Shown: positions 10,244-21,949 of the stretch, one piece after another
How the letters are laid out: every line of letters starts with the position of its first letter
How positions within the stretch are numbered: position 1 is the stretch's first letter
Assembly: GCA_963921825.1 (NCBI GenBank)
Contig: OY997589.1
Coordinates: 84,242,523-84,306,522 of the forward strand
Direction: 5' to 3'
Source of the DNA: Erodium maritimum
Taxonomy: Eukaryota; Streptophyta; Magnoliopsida; Geraniales; Geraniaceae
Length of the DNA: 64,000 bases
Translations under genes and position numbers: made by a program
The notes under the pieces: model-generated
What the model was told of the DNA's origin: nothing
Databases searched by the model: none
The model's input: the letters and a program-made list of their open reading frames with translations, nothing else

Positions 10244-13200
10244 TCACTTGAGATTTCTATTTGAATTCTTTTTAGCCAAAGCCACTTTCACATCCCACGC
10301 AGCCTTAGCTGCCACCGCCTCCTCCTGAAACGATAGTCTCAAAACATATTAATGGTAGAGTTTGATCAGATATATAGAACCCGATTTTATGTTTTGGTTT
10401 GGGCCTGTTGTTAAATGTGATGAACGTGTAGCTGTCCAGCCACCGACCCTACACGCTGGACTTGTTTGTCACTGTAGCAGTCGCTCTATAACAACTTTGA
10501 CCTTTGGGATAAATAATTGCAGAAGAGTTTCATAAGGTATTCGCTTTTTGCAAATTGTAGCCTTCTTTGATGATTGTAAAAAAGTGCCCCGGAACTAGTC
10601 TTTTTCTTGTATTTTTTATTGTTTCAAAATGACGATTGTACCCTTGAAATTGTAAGTTTTGAAAGTAAAATTTAAAATCCAAATCCCTGAAATTTCATGC
10701 TGCTTTTTTGTACGGTACAAGAAGGAAGAAAATCAAGGAAACAAAATTTTGGGCTCTTTGTTTTGTACTCCTTATTCTTAACATTTGAAGGGTAAAATTG
10801 TCATTTTGATACTAAGTACAACAAAAATATGAGTTCAGGACACATTTTCTTCATTACCAAAGAAGAGAATTACATGTTACAAAAAAAAAAATGCCTCATG
10901 ATCTTTGCCTTACCCTCTACCTTTTAGTAATGAAACCCGATTTTGGACTTGTTATACCTTACTCATGTCCGTCCCAGACATTTGATTCGTTTATCACTGC
11001 AGAAGTAGGTCTACGAAATCTTTGAGCTTTCAGTAATGAAACCCGATCAACACGTGTTTAGGGAACGTACCCGCTTTTCCCTTACGATGATATTAGCCCT
11101 GATAATGTTGTAGATGGCAACACCAGTGAGTGCCATAACTGTGCCAATCCCAGTTTGTGTGGAGATCCTATTGCCTTCAGCGTTTACAGGTCAGATTATT
11201 GTTACTATAACATGATTATAGTGAATAAGTACACATTTAAGAAGCAGATGGAAGTTACCAAAATATATAATAGAGTAGCCGATTCCTAGAGCTCTCTGCA
11301 ACGCATTCAAAACCGCATGTAAGCGCGGCTCATTCCTTTCCACCTTAGTTTTGGTAGCAAACTGCGATCACAAGCTCTAACTGTAAGACAACTGAGTAAG
11401 TATTCCCGACCTGTCATGTGGACATGGATAGGTCGGGAAACAGGGGAACATGGAAAGTGATGAATCGGGGGGTTTAAGGTCTGTCGTTAGAGTCAAAGTG
11501 AGCAAACTGCGATCACAAGCTCTAAATGTAAGACAACTGAGTAAGTTTCCCGACCTGTCCCGTATTTTATGTACTTGATACGTAAAAACATATTTGTGGA
11601 AATGGTTAATTACCTTTTGTACCCATTTTCTATTGGTAACATACTTTTTGTATCCTTTAATAACAGCCCCTCTGTTTCGGTAACTGTCATTTAGTACCCT
11701 TTATGAATTGGTTACAGATCATTCAATACCCCTTATGTATTGATAACATAACATATAATACCCCTTATGAATTGGTCACAAATCATCAAAATGGCGTAAA
11801 CTTGACCAAAATTTTGTCCAGACCGTTACCAATACATCATGGGTACTAAAAGAGTGTTACTAATAAAAAAAGTGGTACTAAAGGTAATTAACCCTTGTGG
11901 AAAATACATCTTAAGATCTATGAGTTATAACACTTTCTTTGTTAATCGTAAGAAAACAATATTATGAAATATTTACTTTTTGCAATCTGTAGTTTGATTT
12001 GTTTTATAATTATAAAAACGCACTTTTATCTTGTCTCTTTTTGCACTATGTAAATTTGTTTTAAAATGATGATTTTTTCCTCAACATTTTATATTTAGAA
12101 ATAACATGTAAAAGATAAAAATTCAAGGATCTTCGTCTTCTTAATTTTCTTTTTTAGATGTACTACGAATAAATTATGGGTTTCTCGTTTTTTACTTATT
12201 ATTTTTTAAGGTAAAACGTCATTGAGAAACAGGTTCACACAAAATGTAACAAAGAGAGAGCTACAAGTTGCAAAACGTCTTGAAATCTTCAATTTTTAGC
12301 GGATTCCGATTTCACTCTTAATGGAAATACCCGAGCGGTTGTGACCGGTGTTCTATTGGGGTGCTTATGCTTACCGACGGGGGATGAGCCACACCGGCAA
12401 GCTCATTACAGATAAAATCATAACTTTACCAAAAAATTACACCAATATTCTTACCCGATGAGCTAAGTGTGAGAGCATTCCGGTCCAGAAGAGATCGGAC
12501 AAGAGCTTCCTCAAACCAACTTTAGCAATAACATCCTTAAAACCATGTTGCATAAGTTCCGGACCTTCAACCTAAACATACACACTTTAATTACGTGCCA
12601 AAACTGTTTATGAACGATTACAACAAAATTAAATCAATACGACTATAAACCTACCAAAACCGAAGCGGGGATGCAAAACAAGAGAGCGATCAATGAAATG
12701 TAACCATACACATTGGCGCTGTCCATAGCCGTCTGTGAAATTCAAATATTCAGAGCACTTCTTCGGACGATGATTTGGGATGTGTATAATCACAAAAAAA
12801 GTATCTCGAGGTATTCATTTTTTTGTAAGTTGTAAAGATCGTAAAAAAAATGTCACGAACTTGTCTTTTTATTGCACTTTGTATGAATTTGTTTTAAAGC
12901 GATGATTTTATCCTTAGGTACGAAAATTTGGGTTTTTGTGTTTTATTGATTTTATAAATATAAAGGGTTATTTTCATCTCACTACCCTAACTATTTTTTG
13001 TGGCACCTCACTACCCTAGAATGCATTTTATTTCACTTTTATATCCGCCGTCAATTTTCCATCCATTTTTGGATGAAAACACTTAAAAAGTCCATAATTC
13101 CCCTCACTAACAATCAAATTTTCAAAAACATATTAATGGTTTTCAATTTTTTTTAAAAAAATCAAACTTTAATGTCACAAAAATGCATTATAGAGCAGTG

Positions 13201-16200
13201 AGCTGCCACAAAACTGCATTTTAGGGTATGAAAGTGAAAAAAAAATGCATTATATGGTAGTGAGGTGCCACAAAAAATAGTCAGGATAATGAGATGAAAA
13301 AAACCACATAATTAGGGTAGTGAAATGAAAATAACCCAAATATAAATTATGAATGTAAAATCATTTTTATACAAATTTATAATAAAAAGGCAAGTTCACA
13401 TTATTTTATTGCGATTATTAATAAAAATTACAGATCACAAAAAACGAATACCTGAGGTAGTTTTTTGCAACTATCTCAAATTCTTACCTTGGCTTTGGCT
13501 TTCTTGTAGTAGATACTCCTGCAAGTAAGTGAAACATTTGAAATCATCGTGCCCATGAAACCAGTCCAGTTGAAAGAGAGCTCAGCAAGAGAAGCCATTG
13601 ATACACCTGCACAGAAAGGTTCCAAAGTTCAAGAGACATCAATGTTCGAATCTTAGTGGGTCAATAAGACGATGAAGAAAGCGGAATTTTTATATTCTAA
13701 TCTGCCCGCTTCCAAACAGATGATTTATTGGGATTCGAACCTCTGACCTTAAAAAGATGAAAGAGCTCTGTGACGGCCAGACCAACGCTTAAGTGAACTA
13801 ACCTATAACAATAGGGGCAAAGGTAGCCACAAACAGAAAGACTCCAAAGTTCAAGAGACATCAATGTTGGAATCTTAGTGGGTCAATAAGACGATGAAGA
13901 AAGCGGAAATTTTATATTCTAATCTACCCGCTTCCAAACAGATGATTCATTGGGATTCGAACCTGTGACCTCAAAAAGATGAAAGAGCTCTGTGACAACC
14001 AGACCAACGTTCAAGTGAACTAACCTATAACAATAGGGGCCAAAGGTAGCCACAAGGAGAGGGGGATCCGTTGACCAAGAACAAATCCGGAAGCAATGGT
14101 GTTGATAAATGGCTCCAGAGCTGTAGGAACAACAAGAAACCGATCAGAAAAAAACATCATAAACCCGACCGTAAGAATACAAGGTTTTTTCACTGTCTTA
14201 ACCATGAATCGTGAGCGCAAACGAAGAAGCAACGACCGCAAGTGACACATTGTACATGACATGTCCGATGGCATGACAGGCCGCGACTGGAACGAACCTG
14301 AAGAAGAGATCCATATCCATCGGCTGGAGGCAAACAAAACAAACGTCAAAAGCAAAGCTACACTATTTTTTTCAAATTTTCGTTTATTTTTTGGGATAAT
14401 TACACTTAGCTACATCTAACTATGTACGATTTTCACATAACTACCATGCCCACAAATTCGTTTAGACGGTACCTGATTCTCACATCATTCCCCTGCCCTC
14501 TTGAAGTAACGTGAAAACCTTGGAAACTTAATGTGTACCGTCTAGATGATTTTTTTAGGTAGAGTAGTTACGTGAAAACCGAAAACTAAGTGTAACTGTC
14601 TCTAGATTTTATTTAAATCAGTCATCTATTGAAGTGTGTTGTTATAAAATTTGCTAAAAGTGAAACTCACCTCTCGTGGAGGACCTAATTGTTGAGGCAG
14701 ACACTGAGTTGCAAGCCAGTATGCAATGCCGACCAAGAGGTGTACAGAAGAAACGAAGCTGAAAACAAAGAGTGATGTCATAGTTTTCGAGTTATTTTGT
14801 TTTGAAGAATAGGTGAGAAACGTTTTCGGATTTTGGATCGAACGGGATAAAAAGTATTTTGAAGGTTGAAATAGCATGGGAATCAAGATTCCCAATTAGG
14901 CCAGATAGAGCTTGTGGGATTAACCCCGCCTTGATGCGTATATTTCGTGTCAAGTTGTAAGGATCAAACACAAACGCGTTTTCTAGAGAGAAATGCTCTG
15001 CCTTCTCTCTAGAAAACGAACCCTAAAAAAGCCCTAACCTTTCGCAGCCGTCTTCTCCGTTTCCTTCGCCGGCGATCTTTGCTCTTGCGGAGGTCGCTGG
15101 TGGCGGCTCCTCCCTTCACCCCAGTTCCCCTTCCTCTGCTCTTATCTCCTTCTTCTCTTCTCTTCTCTCGTGAGCGCTATTGTGCTTCGGTGGGGGATGG
15201 GTCAGATCTGACCGTGGGACGACATTCCTCACCTCTCACGGTGAGGATAGTTGCAGATCTGGTCCATCCTCGCTCCGTGGCGGTGGTCCCTGCGGCGGCG
15301 CGGCGGAAGATCCCTTTCCTCAAATTTCGGCGACTTCGTCTAGAACCGGAAGTGGGACGCCCTTCCTTCACAAGGATCGTCGCGGTTCTAGGTGGCTGGC
15401 GTTGCTGATAAAGGTGTTGTCTACGCGGTGAAGCTGTTTGTAAATCTGACCTCCCTCAGATCTATGGCTTCTTCAATCCTTCTCTGCTTTGAGGTTTGAT
15501 TTTAACCCCGACTTTGGCTGAATTTGGCTTTTTCCTCCCTCCCCTGTCATTCTACTTGTCGATTGTCCTGCTCGAGTTCCCGTCCACTTTGTGGCTCGGG
15601 CTCACCAGATTCGGTGTTGGCCGCCATCGAGCTTTCAGGCTTCTATGCCTTCGAAAGGCTTTCGATCTAAGTAGCTAGGTCATGTGGGTTCCGGTGGATT
15701 CCCACCGGATTGTCTCTGTCGATTCGCGGTGCTGGCCGCCGACATTATAAAGCCCATGATTTCAGCTGTGGTTCTTTGAGCTGGGAGTGTTATTTCCATA
15801 TTTGGTCAGGGTTGCGGTTTGGGAAGTTAGGGGCTACCGTTTTTTGGGCTTAAAGGCTGGTAAATCAAGGTATTTTAGACCTCTTCCTTCTTCGGGGCTT
15901 CATGGTGGGCAAATCCGATTTTAGATCTTATTTCTGCCTTTGTTGGTTGTTGTTCATTGGGTGTATTTCATCCCATTTCAATTGTATTGTTCAGTTTCCC
16001 TCAGTCTGTTGAGGTGAGTGTTTGAGGTTCCTGTGTGAACTGTCATTAGGTTGTATTCCTTCACCTGTTCTCAAAGAACAATTTTAATTTATGTTTTGCT
16101 GATAAAAAAAAAGTTGTAAGGATCGAGGTTGGACGGGGTTCAAGAAATCAAACGGGGATGGGAGACTATACCTAGCCCCGAGAGATGCACTATGGTTCAG

Positions 16201-18615
16201 GTTTTAGGGATTGAGGTCGAATGAATACCACACTATTTTTTTTGGACCAAAGTCATGTCATATGGACCAGTTAGGGTGGAATCTTAGGGATCGAGGCAGG
16301 ATGAGGATCAAGGTCTCGGTAGAAAACGAGATACTATACCCCGCTCCATATATACGTTTTAGGCCAGATTTACGATTGAAGCAATTTAAAAGGGATATAG
16401 AGTATTCCATGTCATATCTTGTTATCGGCCTAAATCGGAGTTCGTATGAAAAAGTTGTGGCCGTTTAAAGATCTGTCTTTGCACGTAATTTACACGTAGT
16501 CTGTATGTGATTGTATTTTCCATTTATTCTTCTATCACATTTAACAACGATCAATGACATATCGTAAATTATATTTTTAGATTCAGTCCGTCCAATTTTT
16601 ATCCTTAAAAGAGAAAACAAGTGTACATAGGAGAGGAAACATACTATGGATAAGGGAAATAGTTGTAGACTTCCTTGGTGAGTATGGTACATGCTCCATG
16701 TAGGAGGTACCTCACTACACAAAACCAAAGGATGTATATCACACCCATAATGTACCTTCACATATATACAAACATGAAATTTGTGAGTACAATATATATC
16801 ACATATATAAACATGAAACTGTGAGTACAATATATATGTGGTCACTTCTCATGATTCTAACTCTTGATTTTGTATTAGCTTACTTACCATGTAGACATAT
16901 AGGCAAGGGTGTGCACTGTATCAACTATTCTCCAAAACATCTTTGGCTTCTTAACCCTGAATTGTGAAGGAAAAACATGAATCAAAGTGCTCTAAACCAT
17001 GTTATAATCTATGTTTGGTTGCCGAGAAAATGCCAGAAACAAAAAAATGGAAGAAAAATAAATAGCTCCGTTACGTTTGTTTGTAAGTGTCTACATTAAA
17101 AATAGGAAAATTTTCACTTAGTTACACTTAACTATTTTGTTCGTTTGGTAGATATCCTAATTTTCTAAAATTTTCACTTTACTACCTATTTGTTGGTTTT
17201 TGGACCGAAAAGCAGCCTTGTGCCATGCACATGATCATATTTTCTCAAAAACGACATTATTTCTCTTATACACACTGTTATTTGAATTTTTTTATTATAA
17301 AAATAACGCAAGAGAGATGAAATAGAATGCAAATGAGGGAGAAAATGTGCATGGCACATGACCTCTTTTCCAGCCAAACACTAACAGAAATGTAGTAAGT
17401 ACAAAATTTGAAAAGTTAGCGTATCTTCCAGAAAAAAAAAATCAGGTGGAAATCATGGATAGTTAAGTACAACGTGGTGAAATTTCCCCTGAAAAATTTG
17501 TTATTCGAAAAAGTAGTTTAATAACATGCCCAATTGGTACCAATGTACTAGAGTTTGGTTCAATATGTGAGCCTTCACATATCGATTTAAGTTCTTAAAG
17601 GTGGCCGACTTTAACAATGCCTAGAAGAGAGATTCAATCCGTTTCTCCCTTTAGTTTTGGTCAGCGTTGTAAAAGTCAAGGGTTAATTATTTTTTGTACT
17701 TTTTTTAAATTGGTAACGACCTTTAGTACCCCGTCCCTAACTTTTATAACGTTCAATAAGAGTCCTTATATTTTGGTAACATACATTTTATGAATTGATC
17801 ATAAATCATTTAATACTCCTTATAAATTGACCACACATCATTTAATACATCTTATGAATTGGTCACATGTCATTTAATACTTTTTATGTACTGGTAACAG
17901 ATTATTTAATACCCCTTATGAAAGGTCACAGACCATCAAAATGACGTAAGTTTGACCAAAATTTTATCCAATGCGTTATCAATACATAAGGGGTACTAAA
18001 TGTAATTCAACCAAAATTCAATAAAGGTGGTCGGCTAGACGGTGCCTAAAACGTTGATTTTTAGAATACCGATGTGGTTTTCTTAAGTCAGTGGATCAAG
18101 ACAGGTCGGGTCTTGTCAGAGCCAGCCCAACAAGGCAGGTCGGGTGGACAAGGTGAATCTAGGTAGATATTTTTGTCTTGGTTTCTTTTGATTTCTTAAT
18201 CAAAGTAAAAAGATCTAAAACTCTAATCAACTCATTTGTACTACCTTTCTCACCTTTTCTCACCAACCAAACAGAAAAAACCAAGAAAACAAATACAAAA
18301 TAAGAGATGAAAGAGGCCAAACATTTTCTTTTTGGGCACTTCAACCTCGGAATCACCACCTGCCGGCCCCATCGCCGGAGACTCAACCGACCGTCTCCAA
18401 CTCAGCCGGTGGTGAGTCCACAACGCCGTCCCGGAGAACCCACCAGTCACCGGAATCCCCCTCTTCTCCGGCGACCGCGAGCTCGCCGCGCTTAAGAGCA
18501 AAGGGCGAGTCTTGAGCGCCAAGTTACTGGGTGAAGCCTCAATGGGTCTCGAGCACAGAGACGAAGATCGCGAGGCCTCGAAGGAACAGCTAGTTGGGTT
18601 TGCTACAGAAGCCAT
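10244..18615 (-). CDS. plastid triose-phosphate/phosphate translocator homologue, divergent, 12 exons
   Basis: Minus-strand exons: 18615-18254, 16956-16888, 16710-16645, 14758-14671, 14323-14203, 14120-14025, 13606-13488, 12732-12655, 12571-12455, 11361-11259, 11174-11071, 10324-10244. All have GT-AG borders and phases that close; about 467 residues with no stop. Residues 1-90 look like a Ser-rich plastid transit peptide. TPT hallmarks follow in order: [108 protein letters not shown]. The family exchanges triose phosphate for phosphate across the inner envelope. Residues I recall as substrate-binding are changed: THTIK reads ALTIH and LKR reads LQR. Exon 1 adds an extra hydrophobic stretch ([17 protein letters not shown]), and its end (AG|GTGAGA) is the least certain. 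A LINE sits in intron 3 and MITEs in many introns. Active transporter or slowly decaying copy is unresolved. Confidence 0.82.
10510..10890. mobile_element. family 1 palindromic MITE (translocator intron 11)
   Basis: Left end GGGATAAATAATTGCAG, family words CTTTTTGCAAATTGTAGCC, ATGACGATTGTACCC, a central TTGTACGGTACAAGAAGG and the mirrored GGGTAAAATTGTCATTTTG. The right terminus is decayed. Confidence 0.7.
11356..11555 (-). repeat. 145-bp-spaced duplication copying the exon 10 splice acceptor
   Basis: About 57 bp at 11356 (AGCAAACTGCGATCACAAGC through ACCTGTC) is repeated at 11501 with few changes. On the minus strand this copies the 3' splice site (GATCGCAG|TTTGCT) of translocator exon 10 into the preceding intron. 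Confidence 0.8.
11603..11894. mobile_element. family 2 palindromic MITE, 9-bp target duplication (translocator intron 9)
   Basis: Ends TGGTTAATTACCTTTTGTACC and ACTAAAGGTAATTAACCC are inverted. Exact target duplication TTGTGGAAA at 11594-11602 and 11895-11903. Confidence 0.87.
11935..12275. mobile_element. decayed family 1 MITE (translocator intron 9)
   Basis: Contains TTACTTTTTGCAATCTGTAG, CTTTTTGCACTATGTAAATT, ATGATGATTTTTTCC and the mirrored AAGGTAAAACGTCATT and AGCTACAAGTTGCAAAAC. The ends are eroded. Confidence 0.6.
12785..13478. mobile_element. family 1 MITE split by a nested MITE (translocator intron 7)
   Basis: The left arm (AAGTATCTCGAGGTATTC, CTTTTTATTGCACTTTG) ends at about 12955. 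The right arm (GTAAAATCATTTTTATACAA, GAATACCTGAGGTAG) resumes at about 13347. The split is caused by the element at 12965-13337. Confidence 0.75.
12965..13337. mobile_element. nested palindromic MITE, 9-bp target duplication
   Basis: Ends GGGTTATTTTCATCTCACTA and AGGGTAGTGAAATGAAAATA are inverted. Flanked by exact AAATATAAA at 12956-12964 and 13338-13346. Arms carry CACTACCCTAGAATGCATTT-type words and their complements. Confidence 0.9.
13612..14055 (-). repeat. 222-bp tandem duplication spanning a SINE-like piece and the exon 6 donor
   Basis: Two copies (13612-13833 and 13834-14055) share TCCAAAGTTCAAGAGACATC, ACGATGAAGAAAGCGGAA, TGGGATTCGAACCT (a tRNA B-box in reverse) and AACTAACCTATAACAATAGG. 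The second copy includes the real 3' end of translocator exon 6 and its donor. The first carries an orphan copy inside intron 6. Confidence 0.85.
14392..14612. mobile_element. inverted-repeat MITE (TACACTTAGCTAC family, translocator intron 4)
   Basis: Begins GGGATAATTACACTTAGC and ends with AACTAAGTGTAACTGTCTC. Interior TAGACGGTACC is mirrored by GGTACCGTCTA-like sequence. Related to 1786-1950. Confidence 0.65.
14966..16110 (+). mobile_element. LINE-derived non-LTR element, 14-bp target duplication (translocator intron 3)
   Basis: Flanked by AAGTTGTAAGGATC at 14952-14965 and 16111-16124. Has a CT- and GC-rich 5' part and an AT-rich 3' end closing in GCTGATAAAAAAAA. No reverse transcriptase is readable in 1.1 kb, so it is an internally deleted or non-autonomous form. 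The tail resembles that of the element at 20754-27683. Confidence 0.85.
17107..17495. mobile_element. fold-back MITE (translocator intron 1)
   Basis: Left GGAAAATTTTCACTTAGTTACACTT and right ATAGTTAAGTACAACGTGGTGAAATTTCCCC are approximate inverses. The interior has GCCATGCACATGATC mirrored by GTGCATGGCACATGACC. Confidence 0.55.
17680..18012. mobile_element. family 2 palindromic MITE, near-exact 9-bp target duplication
   Basis: Begins GGGTTAATTA, ends TAAATGTAATTCAACC. Flanked by AAAAGTCAA (17671-17679) and AAAATTCAA (18013-18021), 8 of 9 matching. Internal repeated phrase (TAATACTCCTTATGAATTGG)-like units occur about five times. Confidence 0.8.
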
Positions 18616-18840
18616 GGGAGACGAAGAAGAAGAAGAAGATCGAACGACATTTCAGGTGTGGAGAGTGATCCGATTTTGTTCGGTATAGTAGTGAGATTAC
18701 GACATTAACGTTGTAATCGAGATGGTTTAAATAACGTTGGAACATAGGGATAGATGTTTTGATTGTGAATTGAGGACATGGTTCTTGTACTATTTGTTGT
18801 TTAGAGGATCAGAATCGGCATTGTTACATTAACCATTCAG
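18616..18840 (-). promoter_or_regulatory. 5' leader and proximal promoter region of the translocator gene
   Basis: Includes a GA-rich leader (CTTCTTCTTCTTCGTCTCCC on the sense strand). It is the source or sister of the copy at 9729-9970. No TATA box can be assigned with confidence. Confidence 0.4.
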
Positions 18841-18849
18841 TGGAATGAT

Positions 18850-20130
18850 GGGTACGGATGGAGATCTTTAGGGGAGGTGAGGACGACGCCAGGTTGTCGA
18901 GGAGGTCCCTAGGAGAAGGTGAAGATTGAGAATCGTATGAAATCAGATCTCGATGGGACGAGGTGTTTCACCTTTATAAGATCCTAACGACCTCATTGGG
19001 CCCAAAGAGGCTGCTTTGCAGGCCTCGCTTCCTGTCCCTCGAGGTCTGCCTCGACCATCGGCATATGGGGGTTGATCAATGCTCTCCTCCATTGGTCCGG
19101 GTAGGACCCGCCAAAAATCGTGGTAGGGGGAAGACCATGTCGTGGCTTGGATACTAGAAATTGGAACCTGGTTAGCTCTAGAGAGGTTTTAAGTCCCATA
19201 GCCAGTTTGAGGGGCCCGTCACGTTCAAAATGAGTCCGGGGTTGCTCGGGAATCTATTCACGTCGATGGGCGTCCACTGCTCGATTACCTATGATGGGCG
19301 GATGCTACGAGACCGTTTGGATGTCCACCTAAATACGGGACCTGACGTGAAGATCCCAATCTCAAGGGTCCAACAAGTGTCTGGTCAAAACCGGGTCAAC
19401 ATCTTTGATAGACCCCGTCGGGTAAGCGTGGTGGCAAAAAGTTGCCACTATCCTCGATCGGTTGCTGGGGCCTTTGCGAACACGAGGGTCCTCCTAGTGC
19501 ATGGAAAGGTATCTCGCTCCTCTCCGATGATATCCCACTCATACCCTACCAGGAGATCGGACCCAAAGGACTTATGTGATCCAGATCGTCCGAGACCCAC
19601 CGTGCCCAAGAAGAAGGGAAGAGTCTCCGACCAAGGCCTAGAGACCTTGTGCCAAAATTGAAGTCGCGAGCAGGCAATCCGAGTGTCCCTCTAATCCTAC
19701 CCATCACGATTCAGGCACTCCTTCCGATCTAAGTATCTAGGGCCTCTCCGTCCTTAGTGCCTAAAGGAATGTCGTCGGGAAGATAGGAATATTGCATGAC
19801 ATGTGGTGCAGTCTGCCTGAGAGCCCGAAGAAGTCTAGTGGTGGATCAACGGAGAAAAAATGACTCCTACATGGTGGGCGTCCAAGTGACACCAATGCAT
19901 CGATCGGGGAGTGGTAGGGCGACGGGTAGGCCACCGGGTGAGAGAGAGGTGTCGGGGGAGGTAGTGGCGTCGCCGTGAAGAGATGAAAGAAGAGACAAAA
20001 ATGATTTCGAGAACCGTACCAAAGGGGGGAATTATTTGACGATGGTTCTCTTTCTCTCGACCAACAGTTGTATTTTTAGTTCTTTAACTAATACTCTTTC
20101 ATTATTCCACAACAACTCTTTCTTTTAAAA
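18850..20130. other. GC-richer block of unknown nature, probably old transposon DNA
   Basis: The composition is clearly richer in G and C than the flanks. Several medium open frames occur on both strands (for example 19230-19661) but none shows a recognisable domain. No terminal repeats or tails could be matched. It may be a solo LTR or untranslated part of a large retroelement. Confidence 0.35.
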
Positions 20131-20405
20131 GTAGTGAAATTTATTTTAAAAGTAGTGAAATTTTCATTTTAATGCCCTAACAATGAAGGGTATTATTGTT
20201 ATTTCACTTATTTTCAAATTCTAAACCAATGACATGAATTTGAAAATTTGAGTAATAGTTAGGGTATTTTGGACATTTTACCCAGCTGGGTATGAAAGTG
20301 AAATTAAAAGTTTGATTAGGGTATGAAACTGATAAAAATTTATGTCAGGGTATCAAACTGAAATTAAATATTTACCAGGATGATAAAATAAAATTTTCCC
20401 TTAAT
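20131..20405. mobile_element. one arm of the Pack-MULE-like family (see 53502-55078)
   Basis: AATGAAGGGTATTATTGT, ACCAATGACATGAATTTGAA, TTTGGACATTTTACCCAGC and GGTATCAAACTGAAATTAA match the right arm at 54840-55078 closely. The opposite arm is missing. Confidence 0.75.
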
Positions 20406-20805
20406 GCTTTCCGATGAAAGTTTCTAAAGATTTGATGACAGGGAACAACCAGCCGGAGTTTTTATTTTTGAGAAACTTTGAACAGTCGTATAACTCATAC
20501 TCAGTTGAAAGCATAAGGACCATACACAATTCATAATAGAAGAGTTATGAGACAAAGTGAACCCTCAAATGAGAAGGTTTAATAATATTTTTTACAAGCC
20601 CAAATAACGCAAACAAGTGGTCAGTCCGACAATTAACTCTGCAAACAAAACGTGACGGTCTACGCTTAGCACGAAAAAACCAAAACCTTCACTATTGACA
20701 TTGGTAGGAGGCGGTCCGATATGATCCCAAATGGACCATGGAGGAAGACACTTTTTTTTTATCGGTGAAATCAAATTTAAATTAATCTCAATTCCGAGGT
20801 GGAAA

Positions 20806-21275
20806 TGTTAGAATTTAGGGATCAAATAAACGATAAACCCTAAATCATATATATAAAACTTTGTTGAATTAAAAGGAATACACAAATAAATAACAGCGGA
20901 ATTGTTACTTACTTGATGTCATTGATGAACGATGAACGATGAATCTCCAAGGTATGGATTGGTCTTCCAATAAAATAGACGCTCTCTAATTTGGTTATTC
21001 TCTCAGATGGGGGTGATACAGAATAAGAGAATGACGTCTATTTATTGGGGACCATAACCACTTACAACCCTAATTAGGTTACCAAGTTTCTTATAATTTG
21101 TAATCGGCCCCTCAACAAATAACAAATTATAAAACCGGTATCTACACATTAAATTCCATGACCATTTATAATACCCATGATACAATACTTTATTGGTCAC
21201 TTTAATTTGTATCAAACCTTATGATAACATGTACATTAAATACATATGTGCCCAAAATAGGATTTTAATCCAACA
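20806..21275 (-). repeat. 3' LTR of the copia element
   Basis: 470 bp, TGTTAGAATTTAGG to TAATCCAACA on the plus strand. Near-identical to 25844-26313. Because the element is on the minus strand, this is its downstream LTR. Confidence 0.95.
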
Positions 21276-21290
21276 ATCTCCCACTTGGGC
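21276..21290 (-). other. polypurine tract of the copia element
   Basis: GCCCAAGTGGGAGAT on the minus strand lies directly before the 3' LTR, the usual site for plus-strand priming. Confidence 0.75.
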
Positions 21291-21949
21291 ATCATATGTC
21301 TTTCCTGAAATGTACAACCTTATGAGCTCAAAATTGTTATCACACAATAGGTATTCTGTAACAATCTCGTCCATCAACTATACTCATATAGAACCAAAGC
21401 AGCAGTCGTCAAATTACTTATGACTAAACCATCAATGATCACGTATACAAATATAACTAAACGACATAGATCAATCATGGATGTGTAGCATGAAAATAAC
21501 ATGCAATGTGATCTGACATGTCTATTTCCAACTGGCCCTCCTTAAACTTAAGTGAGGTCAATAACCAAAATAGAATGCATGGACTGAATACTTTATATCT
21601 GATCAGAATATATCCAAATACTTTAACTTTAACTTTAAACATAAAGCAATCAAAGCACAAACTCCCACTAGACCAAAGTATCCTCAAGTGGTGTAACACC
21701 CATACGAGCAATATGCTCGTGGAAGACCTTAGGTGGTAAACCTTTTATGAGCGGATCCGCTATCATGGAGTTTGTCCCAATATGCTTTATCGATATTTGT
21801 CCATTTTGCATTCTTTCTTTTACAACAAGGAACTTTATGTCTATTTACTTAGACTTTAATGAGCTCCTGTTGTCATTAGAATAAAACTGCCGATTTATAG
21901 TCACAAGAAACTTTAGTGGTCTTTCAACATTTTTCAAAATGTGCAGCCA

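Noticed and set aside
13730..13760. Possible tRNA gene from TTCGAACCT-like B boxes (also near 900 and 60790)
   Set aside because: No cloverleaf can be drawn and the A and B box spacing with tails fits SINE remnants.
14626..14895. Idea that the translocator is a pseudogene lacking its first core helix
   Set aside because: The apparently missing exon was found at 16645-16710 with correct phase on both sides, so this reason for calling it broken disappears.
16465..16845. 126-codon minus-strand frame taken at first as a separate gene
   Set aside because: Only 16645-16710 is coding, in another frame ([10 protein letters not shown]), as exon 3 of the translocator.
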